NCBI GenBank assembly: GCA_963931055.1
Contig: OZ006987.1
Span: 1,364,001-1,428,000, forward strand
Direction: 5' to 3'
Origin: Coprenecus sp949297365
Lineage (GTDB): Bacteria > Bacteroidota > Bacteroidia > Bacteroidales > UBA932
DNA length: 64,000 nt
The first letter of the stretch is position 1. Each line of letters starts with the position of its first letter. Both the position numbers and the translations under genes were made by a program. Positions 16,351 to 25,188 of the stretch are shown piece after piece. The notes beneath the pieces were generated by a model. It worked only from the letters and a program-made list of their open reading frames with translations, was not told the DNA's origin and did no database searches.

Positions 16351-18618
16351 ATGGAGTTTTTGTATATAGGAATCATCGTTTTCCTTTTCTGCCTCGCCAT
16401 TTCGGACATTATCGTCGGCGTGAGCAACGACGCTGTTAACTTTCTCAACTCCGCGGTAGGTTCCAAGACCGCCAAGTTCCGCAACCTCATCATCATCGCC
16501 TCCATCGGAGTCTTCCTCGGAGCGTCCTTGTCCAACGGTATGATGGACATCGCCCGCCACGGCATCTTCCAGCCGCAGTATTTCTCCTTCGCGGAGATTA
16601 TAACCATCTGCCTGGCTGTAATGGTGACCGACGTGATACTCCTCGATGCATTCAACTCCAGAGGTCTGCCCACCTCGACCACAGTCTCCCTCGTCTTCGA
16701 GTTGCTCGGAGGTACGGTGGCCCTCGCCATGATCAAGAACATCCAGACCGACGGTGCCCTGTCATTCGCCCAGATGATCAATACCGACAAGGCTCTCTCG
16801 GTGATACTCGGTATATTCCTCTCGATAGCCATAGCCTTCGTCTTCGGTATGGTGATACAGTGGATAGTCAGGACGATATTTACATTCAACTATAAGCCCA
16901 GGCTGAAATACCTGGCCGGAATATTCGGCGGCATAGCAGTGACCGCTATCGTGTACTTCCTGCTGATCAAGGGTCTGAAGGACTCCTCTTTCATGACCGC
17001 CGAGGCAAACGCCTGGATTAAGGAGCACACCGGGATGCTGGTGCTCTGTCTTTTCGTGGGCAGCAGTATCATCATGCAGATACTTCACTGGTGCAAGGTC
17101 AATATCCTGAAGATCATCGTGCTGATGGGTACTCTTTCGCTGGCTATGGCCTTCGCCGGCAATGACCTGGTGAACTTCGTCGGCGTACCTCTCGCAGGCT
17201 TCTCCGCATGGCAGGACTACTCCGCCAACGGAATGGGCGTGGGTGCCGACAACTACCTGATGGGCAGCCTTCTCGAACCGGCCCACACCCCGATGATATT
17301 CCTGATATTCTCCGGAGCCACCATGGTATTTGCCCTGGCTACTTCCAGAAAGGCCCGCAACGTGATAAACACTGAGGTTAACCTGACCAACCAGAACGAG
17401 TCCGAGGCCTCTTTCGGCACCTCCGCCACCGGCCGCCGCCTCGTGCAGATAGCCAACTCCTTCGCCACATGGCTGGAGAAGGTGACCCCTCTGAGAGTCC
17501 GCAACTGGATCGACAGCCGTTTCAACAAGGATGAAGCCATCCTCGTCAAGGGTGCCGCATTCGACCAGATGAGGGCCGCCGTCAACCTGGTGGTCTCCTC
17601 CCTCCTGATTGCCCTCGGAACCTCTCTCAAGCTGCCCCTTTCCACTACTTTCGTGACATTCACCGTGGCCATGGGTACCTCCCTGATGGACCGCGCATGG
17701 GACCGCGAGAGTGCCGTCGGCAGGGTGACCGGCATGATGTCCGTGATGGGCGGCTGGCTGCTGACAGCGGTGATAGCATTCGCTGTCTGCTTCGTGATGG
17801 CTCTTCTGATGCATTACGGCAGCTTCGTCGCGATGATACTCCTCAGCCTCGTGGCCCTGTTCATCATTATCCACAGCAACATAAAGTTCAACAGAAAATC
17901 ACACGAGAAGGAGAAGAACAAGACCGTATTTGAACAGATGATGTCTGCTGAGCCTGATCAGGTATGGACTCTTCTCAAAGGTCAGATCAAGGACAATACG
18001 GTCAAGGAGCTGGACTATGTGTCGAATTACTACACTACGTTCATAGACTGTTTCGAGAACGAGAATCTCAAGTGCCTGCGCCGCAACTACAATACACTGC
18101 ATGGGGAGATAGAGGGCTACAAGTCCGTGCGGAGGAAGGAGATTCTGGCTCTCAAGCGCACCGACCCGACCGTGTCCATGCAGGCCGGCACCTGGTTCCA
18201 TCTGGAATCCAACCATCTCTCCCAGCTGCTGTACAGCCTCAAGCGTATCTCCGAGCCGTGCAAGGAGCACCTGGAGAATAATTTCAATCCTCTGCCAAAA
18301 GACTGTGTCGAGGAGTTCGCTCCGGCCAGCGAGGCTTTCCTCGTACTTCTCAGGAGGACGTCCGAGTATGTGGGCGCAGAAGCCGACGACGCCAAGTCCA
18401 AGGCTATTATCAAGGAGATATCGGCATACAAGAAACAGGTGGCCGTGCTCCGCAAGAACAACGTGGACCGCTTCAATTCGGAGTCAGACACTTCCAACTT
18501 CAATATCTACATACTGTACCAGACCATCCTTCAGGAGACCCAGCAGATGGCCGATGACCTCAAGCACCTTATAAGGGCATATACTTATCTTTCGACAGTG
18601 AAAGGCAAGGAGGCGTAG
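16351..18618 (+). CDS. PiT-family inorganic phosphate transporter with PhoU-like C-terminal domain
   Basis: Inner-membrane low-affinity phosphate carrier driven by cations. The duplicated family signature is seen as SNDAVNFLNSAVGSK near the N-terminus and GNDLVNFVGVPLAG in the second half (about residue 270). There are about ten to twelve hydrophobic helices, with a cytoplasmic insert around residues 345-390. From about residue 525 a roughly 230-residue hydrophilic, helical cytoplasmic extension follows; it looks like the PhoU-like domain attached to Bacteroidota PiT proteins. The length of 755 is normal for that group. The PhoB/PhoR-like pair starts 21 bp downstream, so the carrier and its regulators are probably one operon. 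Confidence 0.92.
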   Translation: MEFLYIGIIVFLFCLAISDIIVGVSNDAVNFLNSAVGSKTAKFRNLIIIASIGVFLGASLSNGMMDIARHGIFQPQYFSFAEIITICLAVMVTDVILLDAFNSRGLPTSTTVSLVFELLGGTVALAMIKNIQTDGALSFAQMINTDKALSVILGIFLSIAIAFVFGMVIQWIVRTIFTFNYKPRLKYLAGIFGGIAVTAIVYFLLIKGLKDSSFMTAEANAWIKEHTGMLVLCLFVGSSIIMQILHWCKVNILKIIVLMGTLSLAMAFAGNDLVNFVGVPLAGFSAWQDYSANGMGVGADNYLMGSLLEPAHTPMIFLIFSGATMVFALATSRKARNVINTEVNLTNQNESEASFGTSATGRRLVQIANSFATWLEKVTPLRVRNWIDSRFNKDEAILVKGAAFDQMRAAVNLVVSSLLIALGTSLKLPLSTTFVTFTVAMGTSLMDRAWDRESAVGRVTGMMSVMGGWLLTAVIAFAVCFVMALLMHYGSFVAMILLSLVALFIIIHSNIKFNRKSHEKEKNKTVFEQMMSAEPDQVWTLLKGQIKDNTVKELDYVSNYYTTFIDCFENENLKCLRRNYNTLHGEIEGYKSVRRKEILALKRTDPTVSMQAGTWFHLESNHLSQLLYSLKRISEPCKEHLENNFNPLPKDCVEEFAPASEAFLVLLRRTSEYVGAEADDAKSKAIIKEISAYKKQVAVLRKNNVDRFNSESDTSNFNIYILYQTILQETQQMADDLKHLIRAYTYLSTVKGKEA

Positions 18619-18639
18619 GTAAAAATATTATATTTGCGT

Positions 18640-19356
18640 ATGCAAAAGATACTGATAGTAGACGATGAGGAGTCTATCTGTGAGATACTGCAGTTCAATC
18701 TCGAGATAGAGGGCTACGAGGCCGATGTGGCCTATAGTGCGGAACAGGCGCTCAAGATGGATCTGAAGAGTTATTCGCTCATATTGCTCGACATCATGAT
18801 GGGCGGGATGAGCGGGTTCAAGATGGCGCAGATGCTCAAGAAGGACCCCGAGACGGCATCCATTCCCATCATTTTCTGTACCGCCAAGGATACGGAGGAC
18901 AACAAGATAGCGGGTCTTACCCTCGGGGCGGACGACTATATCTCCAAGCCGTTCTCCGTGCGGGAAGTGGTGGCCAGGGTCAAGAGTGTGCTGCGTCGCT
19001 GTACGCAGCAGCCCCAGGTTCAGGCACATCCGCAGCAGACCCAGCCCCGGACTGAAATGGACGGAGACAGCATCACTTACAACGGCCTGCGTCTGGACCT
19101 GCTCAAGCACAAGTGCTATATCGACGGGCAGGAGGTGCAGCTCACCAAGAAGGAGATGGAGATTATGGTTCTCTTCCTGCGCAATTCCGGCAGGGTGCTT
19201 TCCCGCGAGGAGATTCTGCACAATGTCTGGAGCGACGAGGTAGTGGTCCTGGACCGTACCATCGATGTGAATATCACCCGCCTGCGCAAGAAGATAGGCG
19301 AGTACGGCAAGTTCATCGTCACCCGTCAGGGCTACGGTTACGGATTTGACGTATAG
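18640..19356 (+). CDS. OmpR/PhoB-family response regulator
   Basis: DNA-binding response regulator of 238 residues. The start is ATG 18640 (MQKILIVDDEE); a TTG two codons earlier is less likely. The receiver has Asp8/Asp9, phospho-acceptor Asp51 (LILLDIMM) and Lys103 (YISKPF). A Gln/Pro-rich linker (about 125-140) leads to a winged-helix domain ending VVDRTIDVNI-type residues (VVLDRTIDVNITRLRKKIG) and TRQGYGYGF. A kinase gene follows after 5 bp and a phosphate carrier precedes it, so a PhoB role is likely but inferred. A TAnnTTTG match (18629-18636) lies so close to the ATG that any transcript from it would be leaderless. Confidence 0.93.
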   Translation: MQKILIVDDEESICEILQFNLEIEGYEADVAYSAEQALKMDLKSYSLILLDIMMGGMSGFKMAQMLKKDPETASIPIIFCTAKDTEDNKIAGLTLGADDYISKPFSVREVVARVKSVLRRCTQQPQVQAHPQQTQPRTEMDGDSITYNGLRLDLLKHKCYIDGQEVQLTKKEMEIMVLFLRNSGRVLSREEILHNVWSDEVVVLDRTIDVNITRLRKKIGEYGKFIVTRQGYGYGFDV

Positions 19357-19361
19357 GGGCT

Positions 19362-20324
19362 ATGCTTAAGGACTTTCTCTATAGAAAAAGTATTCTGGCC
19401 CGTCTGGAGGAGTTCGTCTATATGGCGGAGAAGGGCAATCCTTTGGACAGGTCGTTCCCGTCTTTCCCGGATACAAGGGAGGGCCGGCTGCTCAACCGCC
19501 TTGTGCGGGTCTACACCAGGGATATGTCCGACAGGGACACTCTGTCCGCTGCAAGAGAGCTCGTAGTCCGCGAGTCACAGGACAATATCCGTCAGAAAAA
19601 GCAGTTGACCCAGAACATCAGTCATGAACTTAAGACCCCGGTCAGCAGCATCAACGGTTATCTGGAGACTATCATCAACAATCCGGTCCTCAGTACTCCG
19701 CAGAAAGAGATGTTCCTGCGCAAGTGCTACGAGCAGTCCCAGCGTCTTTCCAACTTGCTGACGGACCTGTCCACCATTACGCGGATGGACGAGGCCAGCG
19801 ACAAGATAGAGAAAGAGAGGCTGTCGCTTTCCGATGTGGTCGCTGAGGCGGTGTCCGATATGGAGCCGGTGGCCGGCAAATATGACGGTGTGTCCGATCA
19901 GGAATACAAGGCAGGTCCGTCTGACAGAGGCACTATGCACATAGTCAGCAAATTCCCCTCCGGCAAGGAAATCGTGGGCAACCGCAACCTGCTATACTCT
20001 GTCTTCCGCAATCTATTGGAAAATGCCATTTTTTATTCCAAGGGCACTACTGTCACTGTCTCTCTGGACAATGAAGACGGAGGGCAGTACTGGATATCGG
20101 TGGAAGATGACGGTGTGGGCGTGGACAGTGTGCATCTGACCCGTATATTCGAGCGTTTCTACCGGGTGGACAAGGGCCGCAGCCGCAAGATAGGCGGGAC
20201 AGGACTGGGGCTTTCGATAGTCAAGAATGCCGTCAATCTGCACGGCGGCAGCATCAGGGCCGTATCGGCCAAGCCCTCGGGACTCAGGTTCGAGTTCACT
20301 CTGAGCAAGGAAGGATTAGAATAA
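19362..20324 (+). CDS. Soluble sensor histidine kinase, PhoR-like
   Basis: Two-component kinase of 320 residues, partner of the regulator 5 bp upstream. The dimerisation box is NISHELKTPVSSINGY with His88. Catalytic-domain boxes follow: N box NLLENAIFYSKG, G1 DDGVGVDS, F box FERFYRVDKGRSRK and G2 GGTGLGLSIVK. No membrane helix is found anywhere; residues 1-75 are a short hydrophilic helical region in place of the membrane and PAS sensor of ordinary PhoR. The signal must be read inside the cell, perhaps through the PhoU-like domain of the phosphate carrier. The 3' end overlaps rnhB by 9 bp, tail to tail. Confidence 0.93.
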   Translation: MLKDFLYRKSILARLEEFVYMAEKGNPLDRSFPSFPDTREGRLLNRLVRVYTRDMSDRDTLSAARELVVRESQDNIRQKKQLTQNISHELKTPVSSINGYLETIINNPVLSTPQKEMFLRKCYEQSQRLSNLLTDLSTITRMDEASDKIEKERLSLSDVVAEAVSDMEPVAGKYDGVSDQEYKAGPSDRGTMHIVSKFPSGKEIVGNRNLLYSVFRNLLENAIFYSKGTTVTVSLDNEDGGQYWISVEDDGVGVDSVHLTRIFERFYRVDKGRSRKIGGTGLGLSIVKNAVNLHGGSIRAVSAKPSGLRFEFTLSKEGLE

Positions 20325-20921
20325 CTCCGGATCGGGAAGTATCTTGAATGATTTGCGGTGCAGTGGGGAGATGCCGTATTTTCGGACGGCTTCGCGGTGC
20401 GCTTTCGTAGGGTAGCCGCAGTTGACCTCCCACCCGTACTGCGGATACTGCGCGGCAGCCTCTCTCATGAAGTCATCTCTGAATGTCTTTGCAAGTATGG
20501 ATGCGGCTGCTATGGATGCATATCTGCCGTCGCCTTTTACGAAGCACGTGAACGGGATGCCCTTGTACGGCTTGAACCGGTTGCCGTCCACGATTATGTG
20601 TTCCGGTGTGATGCTAAGTCCGTCCAGGGCTCTGTGCATGGACAGGATGGAGGCGTTGAGGATGTTGATCCCGTCTATCTCCTCCGGGCTGGCCGAGGCT
20701 ACGCACCATGAGACGGCTTCTTTCATGATAATCTCTCTCAGACGTTCCCGCGAGTGTCTGGAAAGTTGTTTGGAGTCATTGAGTCCGGGGTCGTGAAAGT
20801 CCGCAGGAAGTATTACCGCTGCGGCATATACCGGTCCCGCGATGCATCCGCGTCCGGCTTCATCTGTGCCGGCTTCGATCAGTCCGGCTGTGTCATATGC
20901 GTTCAACATACTGCAAAGCAA
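20316..20921 (-). CDS. rnhB: Ribonuclease HII
   Basis: Cleaves RNA in RNA-DNA hybrids and removes single ribonucleotides from DNA. The signature GTDEAGRG near residue 19 carries the first catalytic Asp-Glu pair. Further motifs are LNDSKQLSRHSRERL, HIIVDGNRFKP and SIAAASILAKTFRDDFM. The length of about 200 residues is usual. Start may be 20921 or the Met four codons later (20909). The stop codon of the XRE regulator gene directly abuts the start, so the two are translated from one message. The 3' end overlaps the kinase gene on the opposite strand. Confidence 0.95.
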   Translation of the reverse strand: MLCSMLNAYDTAGLIEAGTDEAGRGCIAGPVYAAAVILPADFHDPGLNDSKQLSRHSRERLREIIMKEAVSWCVASASPEEIDGINILNASILSMHRALDGLSITPEHIIVDGNRFKPYKGIPFTCFVKGDGRYASIAAASILAKTFRDDFMREAAAQYPQYGWEVNCGYPTKAHREAVRKYGISPLHRKSFKILPDPELF

Positions 20922-21248
20922 CTAAATTTTTTTCAAAAGTTGATTCTGCAGCTCTATAATTCTGTCTTTATCGGCTATTATTGATTCCAGTTCGGCAATA
21001 CGCTTCTCTTTCTTTCTGAGTTCTTCTGAGTACTTCGAGGTGTCGTATCCGAGCACAAGTTCCTCTTCTGGGATCTTAAGTATTGAGGCTATCTTTGGAA
21101 GATGGTCGCTGATGAGACCCGTGTTGCCTTTCTCGATTTTGTAGTAGGCGGTCTGTGAGATAGACAGTTTTTCGGCCAGGTCCGCCTGGGATAACTGCTG
21201 TTCCTTGCGCCTGGCTTTTATTCTGTTTCTGATTTCCTCATTCGTCAT
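20922..21248 (-). CDS. XRE-family helix-turn-helix regulator with coiled-coil tail
   Basis: A 108-residue DNA-binding protein. Residues about 7-62 form the Cro/CI-type helix-turn-helix (LSQADLAEKLSISQTAYYKIEKG). Residues about 72-107 are a heptad-rich coiled coil (KKEKRIAELESIIADKDRII), probably for dimerisation. It directly precedes rnhB on the same message. Its target is unknown; a short inverted repeat (GTTGTT/AACAAC near 21298-21312) upstream of its own promoter could be an autoregulatory site. Confidence 0.88.
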   Translation of the reverse strand: MTNEEIRNRIKARRKEQQLSQADLAEKLSISQTAYYKIEKGNTGLISDHLPKIASILKIPEEELVLGYDTSKYSEELRKKEKRIAELESIIADKDRIIELQNQLLKKI

Positions 21249-21256
21249 ATTATAAA

Positions 21257-21264
21257 CAAAAGTA
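21257..21264 (-). promoter_or_regulatory. -7 element of the XRE-rnhB promoter
   Basis: TACTTTTG on the minus strand, 8 bp before the ATG at 21248. A T-rich stretch TTTT sits 19 bp further upstream as a weak -33 element. Confidence 0.5.
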
Positions 21265-21433
21265 TTATCAAAAAAAGAATTTAAAAACTAACGAATAGTT
21301 GTTGAAAACAACCTTAGGAGTGCCTTTGGGCTGGGGTAGCAGTAAAAAAACGTAAAAAAATATGCAGTGTTTCTTTATTTTCCGAACGTAAAAGGTGTTT
21401 TAGTATAACTTTAAGTTTTCAAAAATAAACAAT

Positions 21434-21625
21434 ATGATGAGTATGATATTCTCAAAATCCATGCTGTTGTACCGGCATTCAAAAAGAAAAGAAGTAATGG
21501 CCGCCAGGCTTATGTTTGCCCGGCAGCTTATGGTAAGGTACGGCGTCCCTTATGACTGTGTATGGTCCTTGTCCGGTTTCTCTTCCATCAAGGATATGGA
21601 GCGGCACTGGAACGACCTGTTCTAA
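21434..21625 (+). CDS. Small basic protein of unknown function (63 aa)
   Basis: No family recognised. The frame starts ATGATGAGTATG after an A-rich leader and ends just before a terminator hairpin. The protein is basic and Met-rich (RLMFARQLMVRYGVPYDCVW), with an amphipathic middle and a tail KDMERHWNDLF. It lies between the divergent XRE gene and the convergent EF-G2 gene. A possible -7 element TAACTTTA is at 21412-21419. It could be a real small cytoplasmic protein, but only position and an intact frame support it. Confidence 0.45.
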   Translation: MMSMIFSKSMLLYRHSKRKEVMAARLMFARQLMVRYGVPYDCVWSLSGFSSIKDMERHWNDLF

Positions 21626-21659
21626 AACAAAAAGCCGCACCGGAATCAACCGATGCGGC
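21623..21659 (-). terminator. Terminator downstream of the EF-G2 gene
   Basis: Arms GCCGCACCGG (21634-21643) and CCGATGCGGC (21650-21659), one mismatch, loop of 6. On the minus strand the hairpin is followed by TTTTTGTTTT, a good release tract. It lies about 80 bp after the EF-G2 stop. It may also slow plus-strand transcripts of the small ORF. Confidence 0.75.
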
Positions 21660-21736
21660 CTTGTTCCTGATGGCCGGGTCTGCAAGCAACCAGTTTGGGT
21701 GCTAAGCAGGAGGTTCGCCCGTTCTGACGCGCCGGA

Positions 21737-23890
21737 TTACTCGTCTTTTTCTTCCTCCTGGTAAGCCTTCAGCAGCTTCTCCTGAACATCGGCAGGTACC
21801 TGCTGGTACTCGGCCATCTCCATGGTGAAGGAAGCGCGTCCTGAAGTCAGGGAGCTGAGGGTGGTGGAGTACTTGTAGAGCTCTGCCAGAGGCACGCGGG
21901 CCTTGAGCACCTCGAAGCCCTTGACGCTGCTCATGCCCTCGATCATGGCCCTGCGGCCCTGAAGGTCGGACATCACGTCGCCCATGTACTCGCCGGGCAC
22001 CATGATCTCAATGTTGCAGATAGGCTCCATAATCTTCGGACCGGCGTTGCGGAATGCCTCCTTGAAGGCGTTGCGGGCAGCCAGCTTGAAGGAGATCTCG
22101 TTGGAGTCCACCGGGTGCATCTTTCCGTCGTACACGTAGACGCGGATGTCACGGGCGTAGGATCCGGTCAGAGGACCTTCCTCCATCTTCTCCATGATAC
22201 CCTTGAGGATGGCGGGCATGAAGCGGGCGTCGATGGCGCCGCCGACGATACAGTTGTAGAACTCGAGCTTACCGCCCCAGTCCATGGTGTATTCTTCCTT
22301 GGACTTGATATTGAGTACCATCTCCTTGCCGTCTACCTTGAAGCGGTTGTTCTGGGGAGCTCCTTCCACGTAGGGTTCCAGGAGGAGGTGAACCTCGCCG
22401 AACTGACCGGCACCGCCGGACTGTTTCTTGTGGCGGTAGTTGGCTGCGGCTACCTTGGTGATGGTCTCGCGGTATGAGATGCGGGGCGCCATGAACTCGA
22501 TCTCCATCTTGTTGATGTTGTTGATCTGCCACTTGAGAGTGTTGATATGCTGCTCGCCCTGTCCGCTGAGGATAGTCTGCTTGAGCTCCTTGGCGTACTG
22601 TACGATGTAGGTGGGATCCTCGGCCGCTGCCTTGTTGAGGATCTCGCCGAGCTTCTCCTCATCCTTCTCGTCCACTGCCTTGATGGCTGTGCGGAACTTG
22701 GCCTGAGGATATACGATGGGAGCGAAGACGATCTCCTGTCCGGGAACGCAGAGGGTCTGGTTGGACTTGACGCTCTTGAGCTTGACCGTGCAGCCTATAT
22801 CTCCGGCCACCATTTCGCTGACTTTCTCCCTCTTCTTGCCGGCTACGGCGAATATCTGGGAGATGCGCTCCTTGTTGCCGTTCTCGGGATTGACCAGATC
22901 CATGCCTTCGGTGAGCTTGCCGGACATGACCTTGAAGTACGACACGTCTCCGAGGTGCTGCTCGAGGGCGTTCTTGAAGATGAAGATGGCTGTAGGACCG
23001 TTGGGGTCGCAGGGTACGGAGCCGCCGTCCTTGGTGGGCTCATTGTCACCGGCGGGTGAGGGGGCCACGTTGATCATGAACTCCATGAGCTTCTTGACAC
23101 CGATGTCCTTTCTGGCCGAGATGCAGAATGTCGGCATGATGGAGCCCTGCAGGAAGCCTAGGTTGAGTCCTTTCTCTATCTCCTCGCGGGAGAGCTCGCC
23201 TGCATCGAAATATTTTTCCATAAGGGCCTCGTCGCTTTCGGCGGCCATCTCGGTCAGGGCTGAGAGCACCTCGTCGGCCTGGGCCTTGAACTGCTCCGGT
23301 ATGTCGGCCTCGACTCTGGTACCGTTGTCGTCGGTGAAGGTGTACATCTTCATGGTCAGCACGTCGATGAAGCCGTTGAATCCGGCTCCTACGGCTACGG
23401 GGAACTGTACGAGGACCACCTTGTTGCCGAAGGCTTCCCTGAGGGAGTCGATGGTGTTCTCCCAGTTGGCTTTCTCCGCGTCAAGCTGGTTGACTGCCAC
23501 CACTACGGGCTTTTTATAGTTGTCGGCGTATCTTGCGAAGATCTCCGTGCCTACCTCTACTCCCTGCTGTGCGTTCACTACAAGGATACCTGAGTCGCAG
23601 ACTTTGAATGAGGAGACAACGCCTCCGATGAAATCATCTGCGCCGGGAGTATCCATTATATTCAGCTTGTTGTCCATGAACTCCGTGTAAAGAGGAGTCG
23701 AATAGATGGATCTCTGGTTGATCTGTTCGATTTCGGTGTTGTCGCTGATGGTGTTCTTCGCTTCTACAGTTCCTCTGCGGTCAATGACCTTGCCTTCATA
23801 CATCATGGCTTCCGACAAGGTGGTCTTCCCAGATTTAGAGCTTCCCAGAAGCACGACATTTCTGATGTTTCCGGTCTGGTAGGTTTTCAT
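21737..23890 (-). CDS. EF-G paralogue of the EF-G2 type, lacking the catalytic histidine
   Basis: Translational GTPase-fold protein of 717 residues with all five EF-G domains. The nucleotide-binding region departs from ordinary EF-G. The P-loop is GSSKSGKTT (usually GHIDAGKTT). The switch I RGITI motif is replaced by QRSIYSTP. DTPGADDF (residues 80-87) has Ala84 where EF-G has the catalytic His of DTPGHVDF. The G4 motif is NQLD (134-137) in place of NKxD. These changes match the Bacteroides EF-G2 group, reported to support slow translation during starvation without GTP hydrolysis. The C-terminal domain IV loop region (GGAIDARFMPAILKGI) is conserved. It is a single-gene unit with its own terminator. 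Confidence 0.9.
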   Translation of the reverse strand: MKTYQTGNIRNVVLLGSSKSGKTTLSEAMMYEGKVIDRRGTVEAKNTISDNTEIEQINQRSIYSTPLYTEFMDNKLNIMDTPGADDFIGGVVSSFKVCDSGILVVNAQQGVEVGTEIFARYADNYKKPVVVAVNQLDAEKANWENTIDSLREAFGNKVVLVQFPVAVGAGFNGFIDVLTMKMYTFTDDNGTRVEADIPEQFKAQADEVLSALTEMAAESDEALMEKYFDAGELSREEIEKGLNLGFLQGSIMPTFCISARKDIGVKKLMEFMINVAPSPAGDNEPTKDGGSVPCDPNGPTAIFIFKNALEQHLGDVSYFKVMSGKLTEGMDLVNPENGNKERISQIFAVAGKKREKVSEMVAGDIGCTVKLKSVKSNQTLCVPGQEIVFAPIVYPQAKFRTAIKAVDEKDEEKLGEILNKAAAEDPTYIVQYAKELKQTILSGQGEQHINTLKWQINNINKMEIEFMAPRISYRETITKVAAANYRHKKQSGGAGQFGEVHLLLEPYVEGAPQNNRFKVDGKEMVLNIKSKEEYTMDWGGKLEFYNCIVGGAIDARFMPAILKGIMEKMEEGPLTGSYARDIRVYVYDGKMHPVDSNEISFKLAARNAFKEAFRNAGPKIMEPICNIEIMVPGEYMGDVMSDLQGRRAMIEGMSSVKGFEVLKARVPLAELYKYSTTLSSLTSGRASFTMEMAEYQQVPADVQEKLLKAYQEEEKDE

Positions 23891-23990
23891 TTTATCAAAA
23901 GATTAATATTAGTTAGTAAATTTTGTCAATATCTCACAAATTTAGAGAATCTGTAAGACAAATGCAAGAATACTGAAATCTAATTACAGA

Positions 23991-24644
23991 CTAATTGCAG
24001 AAAATGCCGTCCTTCATCTCCAGCATCCGGTCGGACATGGCGGCCAGAGAACGGTCGTGAGTGACGATGATGACTGTCTGTCCGAACTTGTCGCGCAGGT
24101 CGAAGAAAAGCTGATGGATGTCTTTCTTGGTGTGGCTGTCCAGGTTGCCGGAGGGTTCGTCAGCGAAGATTACCGAAGGATTGTTGATGACGGCGCGGGC
24201 GATGGCCACTCTCTGCTGCTCGCCTCCGGAGAGCTCGGACGGTTTGTGGGAGATCCGGTGTCCTAGACCGAGTGTGCCGAGCAGCTCCTCCGCCTTTTTC
24301 CTGGCCTCATGGACCGGAGTCCTGGCGATGAGCGCGGGTATCATGACGTTCTCCAGGGCCGTAAATTCCGGCAGGAGGTGATGGAACTGGAAGACGAAGC
24401 CTATCTTCCGGTTGCGGAAGTCGGCCAGAGCGTCTGCGGAAAGGGAGAAGATATCAGTGCCGTCGATGAGCACCGTTCCGGTATCGGGCCTGGAGAGCGA
24501 TCCGAGTATCTGAAGCAGGGTGGACTTGCCGGCACCGCTGGCTCCTACGATGGATATGACCTCGCGGTCAGCCGCACTGAAGTCAATGCCCCGTAGTACC
24601 TGTACGGGGCCGAAACTCTTAGTGATGCCTGTTGCCTGTATCAT
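23991..24644 (-). CDS. ABC transporter ATP-binding protein, LolD/MacB-like
   Basis: ATPase subunit of 217 residues. Walker A is GASGAGKST, the Q-loop VFQFHHLLPEFTALENVM, the signature LSGGEQQR, Walker B VIFADEPSGNLD and the H-loop THDRS. The LLPEFTALENVMIPALIA pattern is typical for LolD, which extracts lipoproteins from the inner membrane, and also for MacB-type exporters. No permease gene is next to it, so the partner is elsewhere. Its ATG overlaps the stop of the Spy-like gene (ATGA), the last step of a six-gene operon. Confidence 0.9.
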   Translation of the reverse strand: MIQATGITKSFGPVQVLRGIDFSAADREVISIVGASGAGKSTLLQILGSLSRPDTGTVLIDGTDIFSLSADALADFRNRKIGFVFQFHHLLPEFTALENVMIPALIARTPVHEARKKAEELLGTLGLGHRISHKPSELSGGEQQRVAIARAVINNPSVIFADEPSGNLDSHTKKDIHQLFFDLRDKFGQTVIIVTHDRSLAAMSDRMLEMKDGIFCN

Positions 24645-25180
24645 CGCGGCATAGGCTTTTCACGGCCGGGTCTGTCTTCCGGTCTCTGTGGGTCGTTGTC
24701 TTTTCCGGGCTTCTTCCACATCTTGATCATCTTGTCCCGGAACTCCTCCTCGGCTATGTACATCCGGGCGACCTTGTCCACGGGCAGGATCTTCAGGAAC
24801 TCGTCCAGATACAGCTTTTCAAGCTCGTCGTCCTTGACGCACTCTTCCGTATATTTGATAAGGAGCCGCTTCATCTCCACCTCAGAGTAAGAGCCTTTGT
24901 CGGCCAGCTCCCTGATGGCTCTGTAGTTGTCGCGGGTGGCCTTGCGGGCATCGCACAGGGCCTTGTTGTATTCGTTGTAGACGGGCCAGAACTTGCTTGC
25001 CTCCTCGGGGGTAAGCTCCATCCGGGTAGTGAAGAAGCCTATCTTGGCGCTCTCAAGCTGTTCCATGTTCCTGGGGCCGGACTCTCCGGGAGTCTTGCAT
25101 CCTGGTCCGGAAGGTTCCGGCTGGGCTGCCGCAGACAGGGATATGGCTGCAGCGGCGATAATAAGGATAAATCGTCTCAT
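24641..25180 (-). CDS. Periplasmic Spy/CpxP-like protein
   Basis: A 179-residue exported protein: signal peptide MRRFILIIAAAAISLSAAAQ, then a helical body with the motif RMELTPEEASKFWPVYNEY, characteristic of the LTxxE-type repeats in Spy/CpxP-like proteins of Bacteroidota, and a disordered Pro/Lys-rich tail. Such proteins sense or buffer envelope stress. It lies directly after the sigma factor and putative anti-sigma genes (8 bp from the latter), so it is likely part of that regulatory unit or one of its outputs. Confidence 0.8.
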   Translation of the reverse strand: MRRFILIIAAAAISLSAAAQPEPSGPGCKTPGESGPRNMEQLESAKIGFFTTRMELTPEEASKFWPVYNEYNKALCDARKATRDNYRAIRELADKGSYSEVEMKRLLIKYTEECVKDDELEKLYLDEFLKILPVDKVARMYIAEEEFRDKMIKMWKKPGKDNDPQRPEDRPGREKPMPR

Positions 25181-25188
25181 TGCGTTGT

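Noticed and set aside
21661..21736. Possible tRNA fragment (GGTTCGCCC near 21710)
   Set aside because: No acceptor stem or anticodon arm can be drawn around it.
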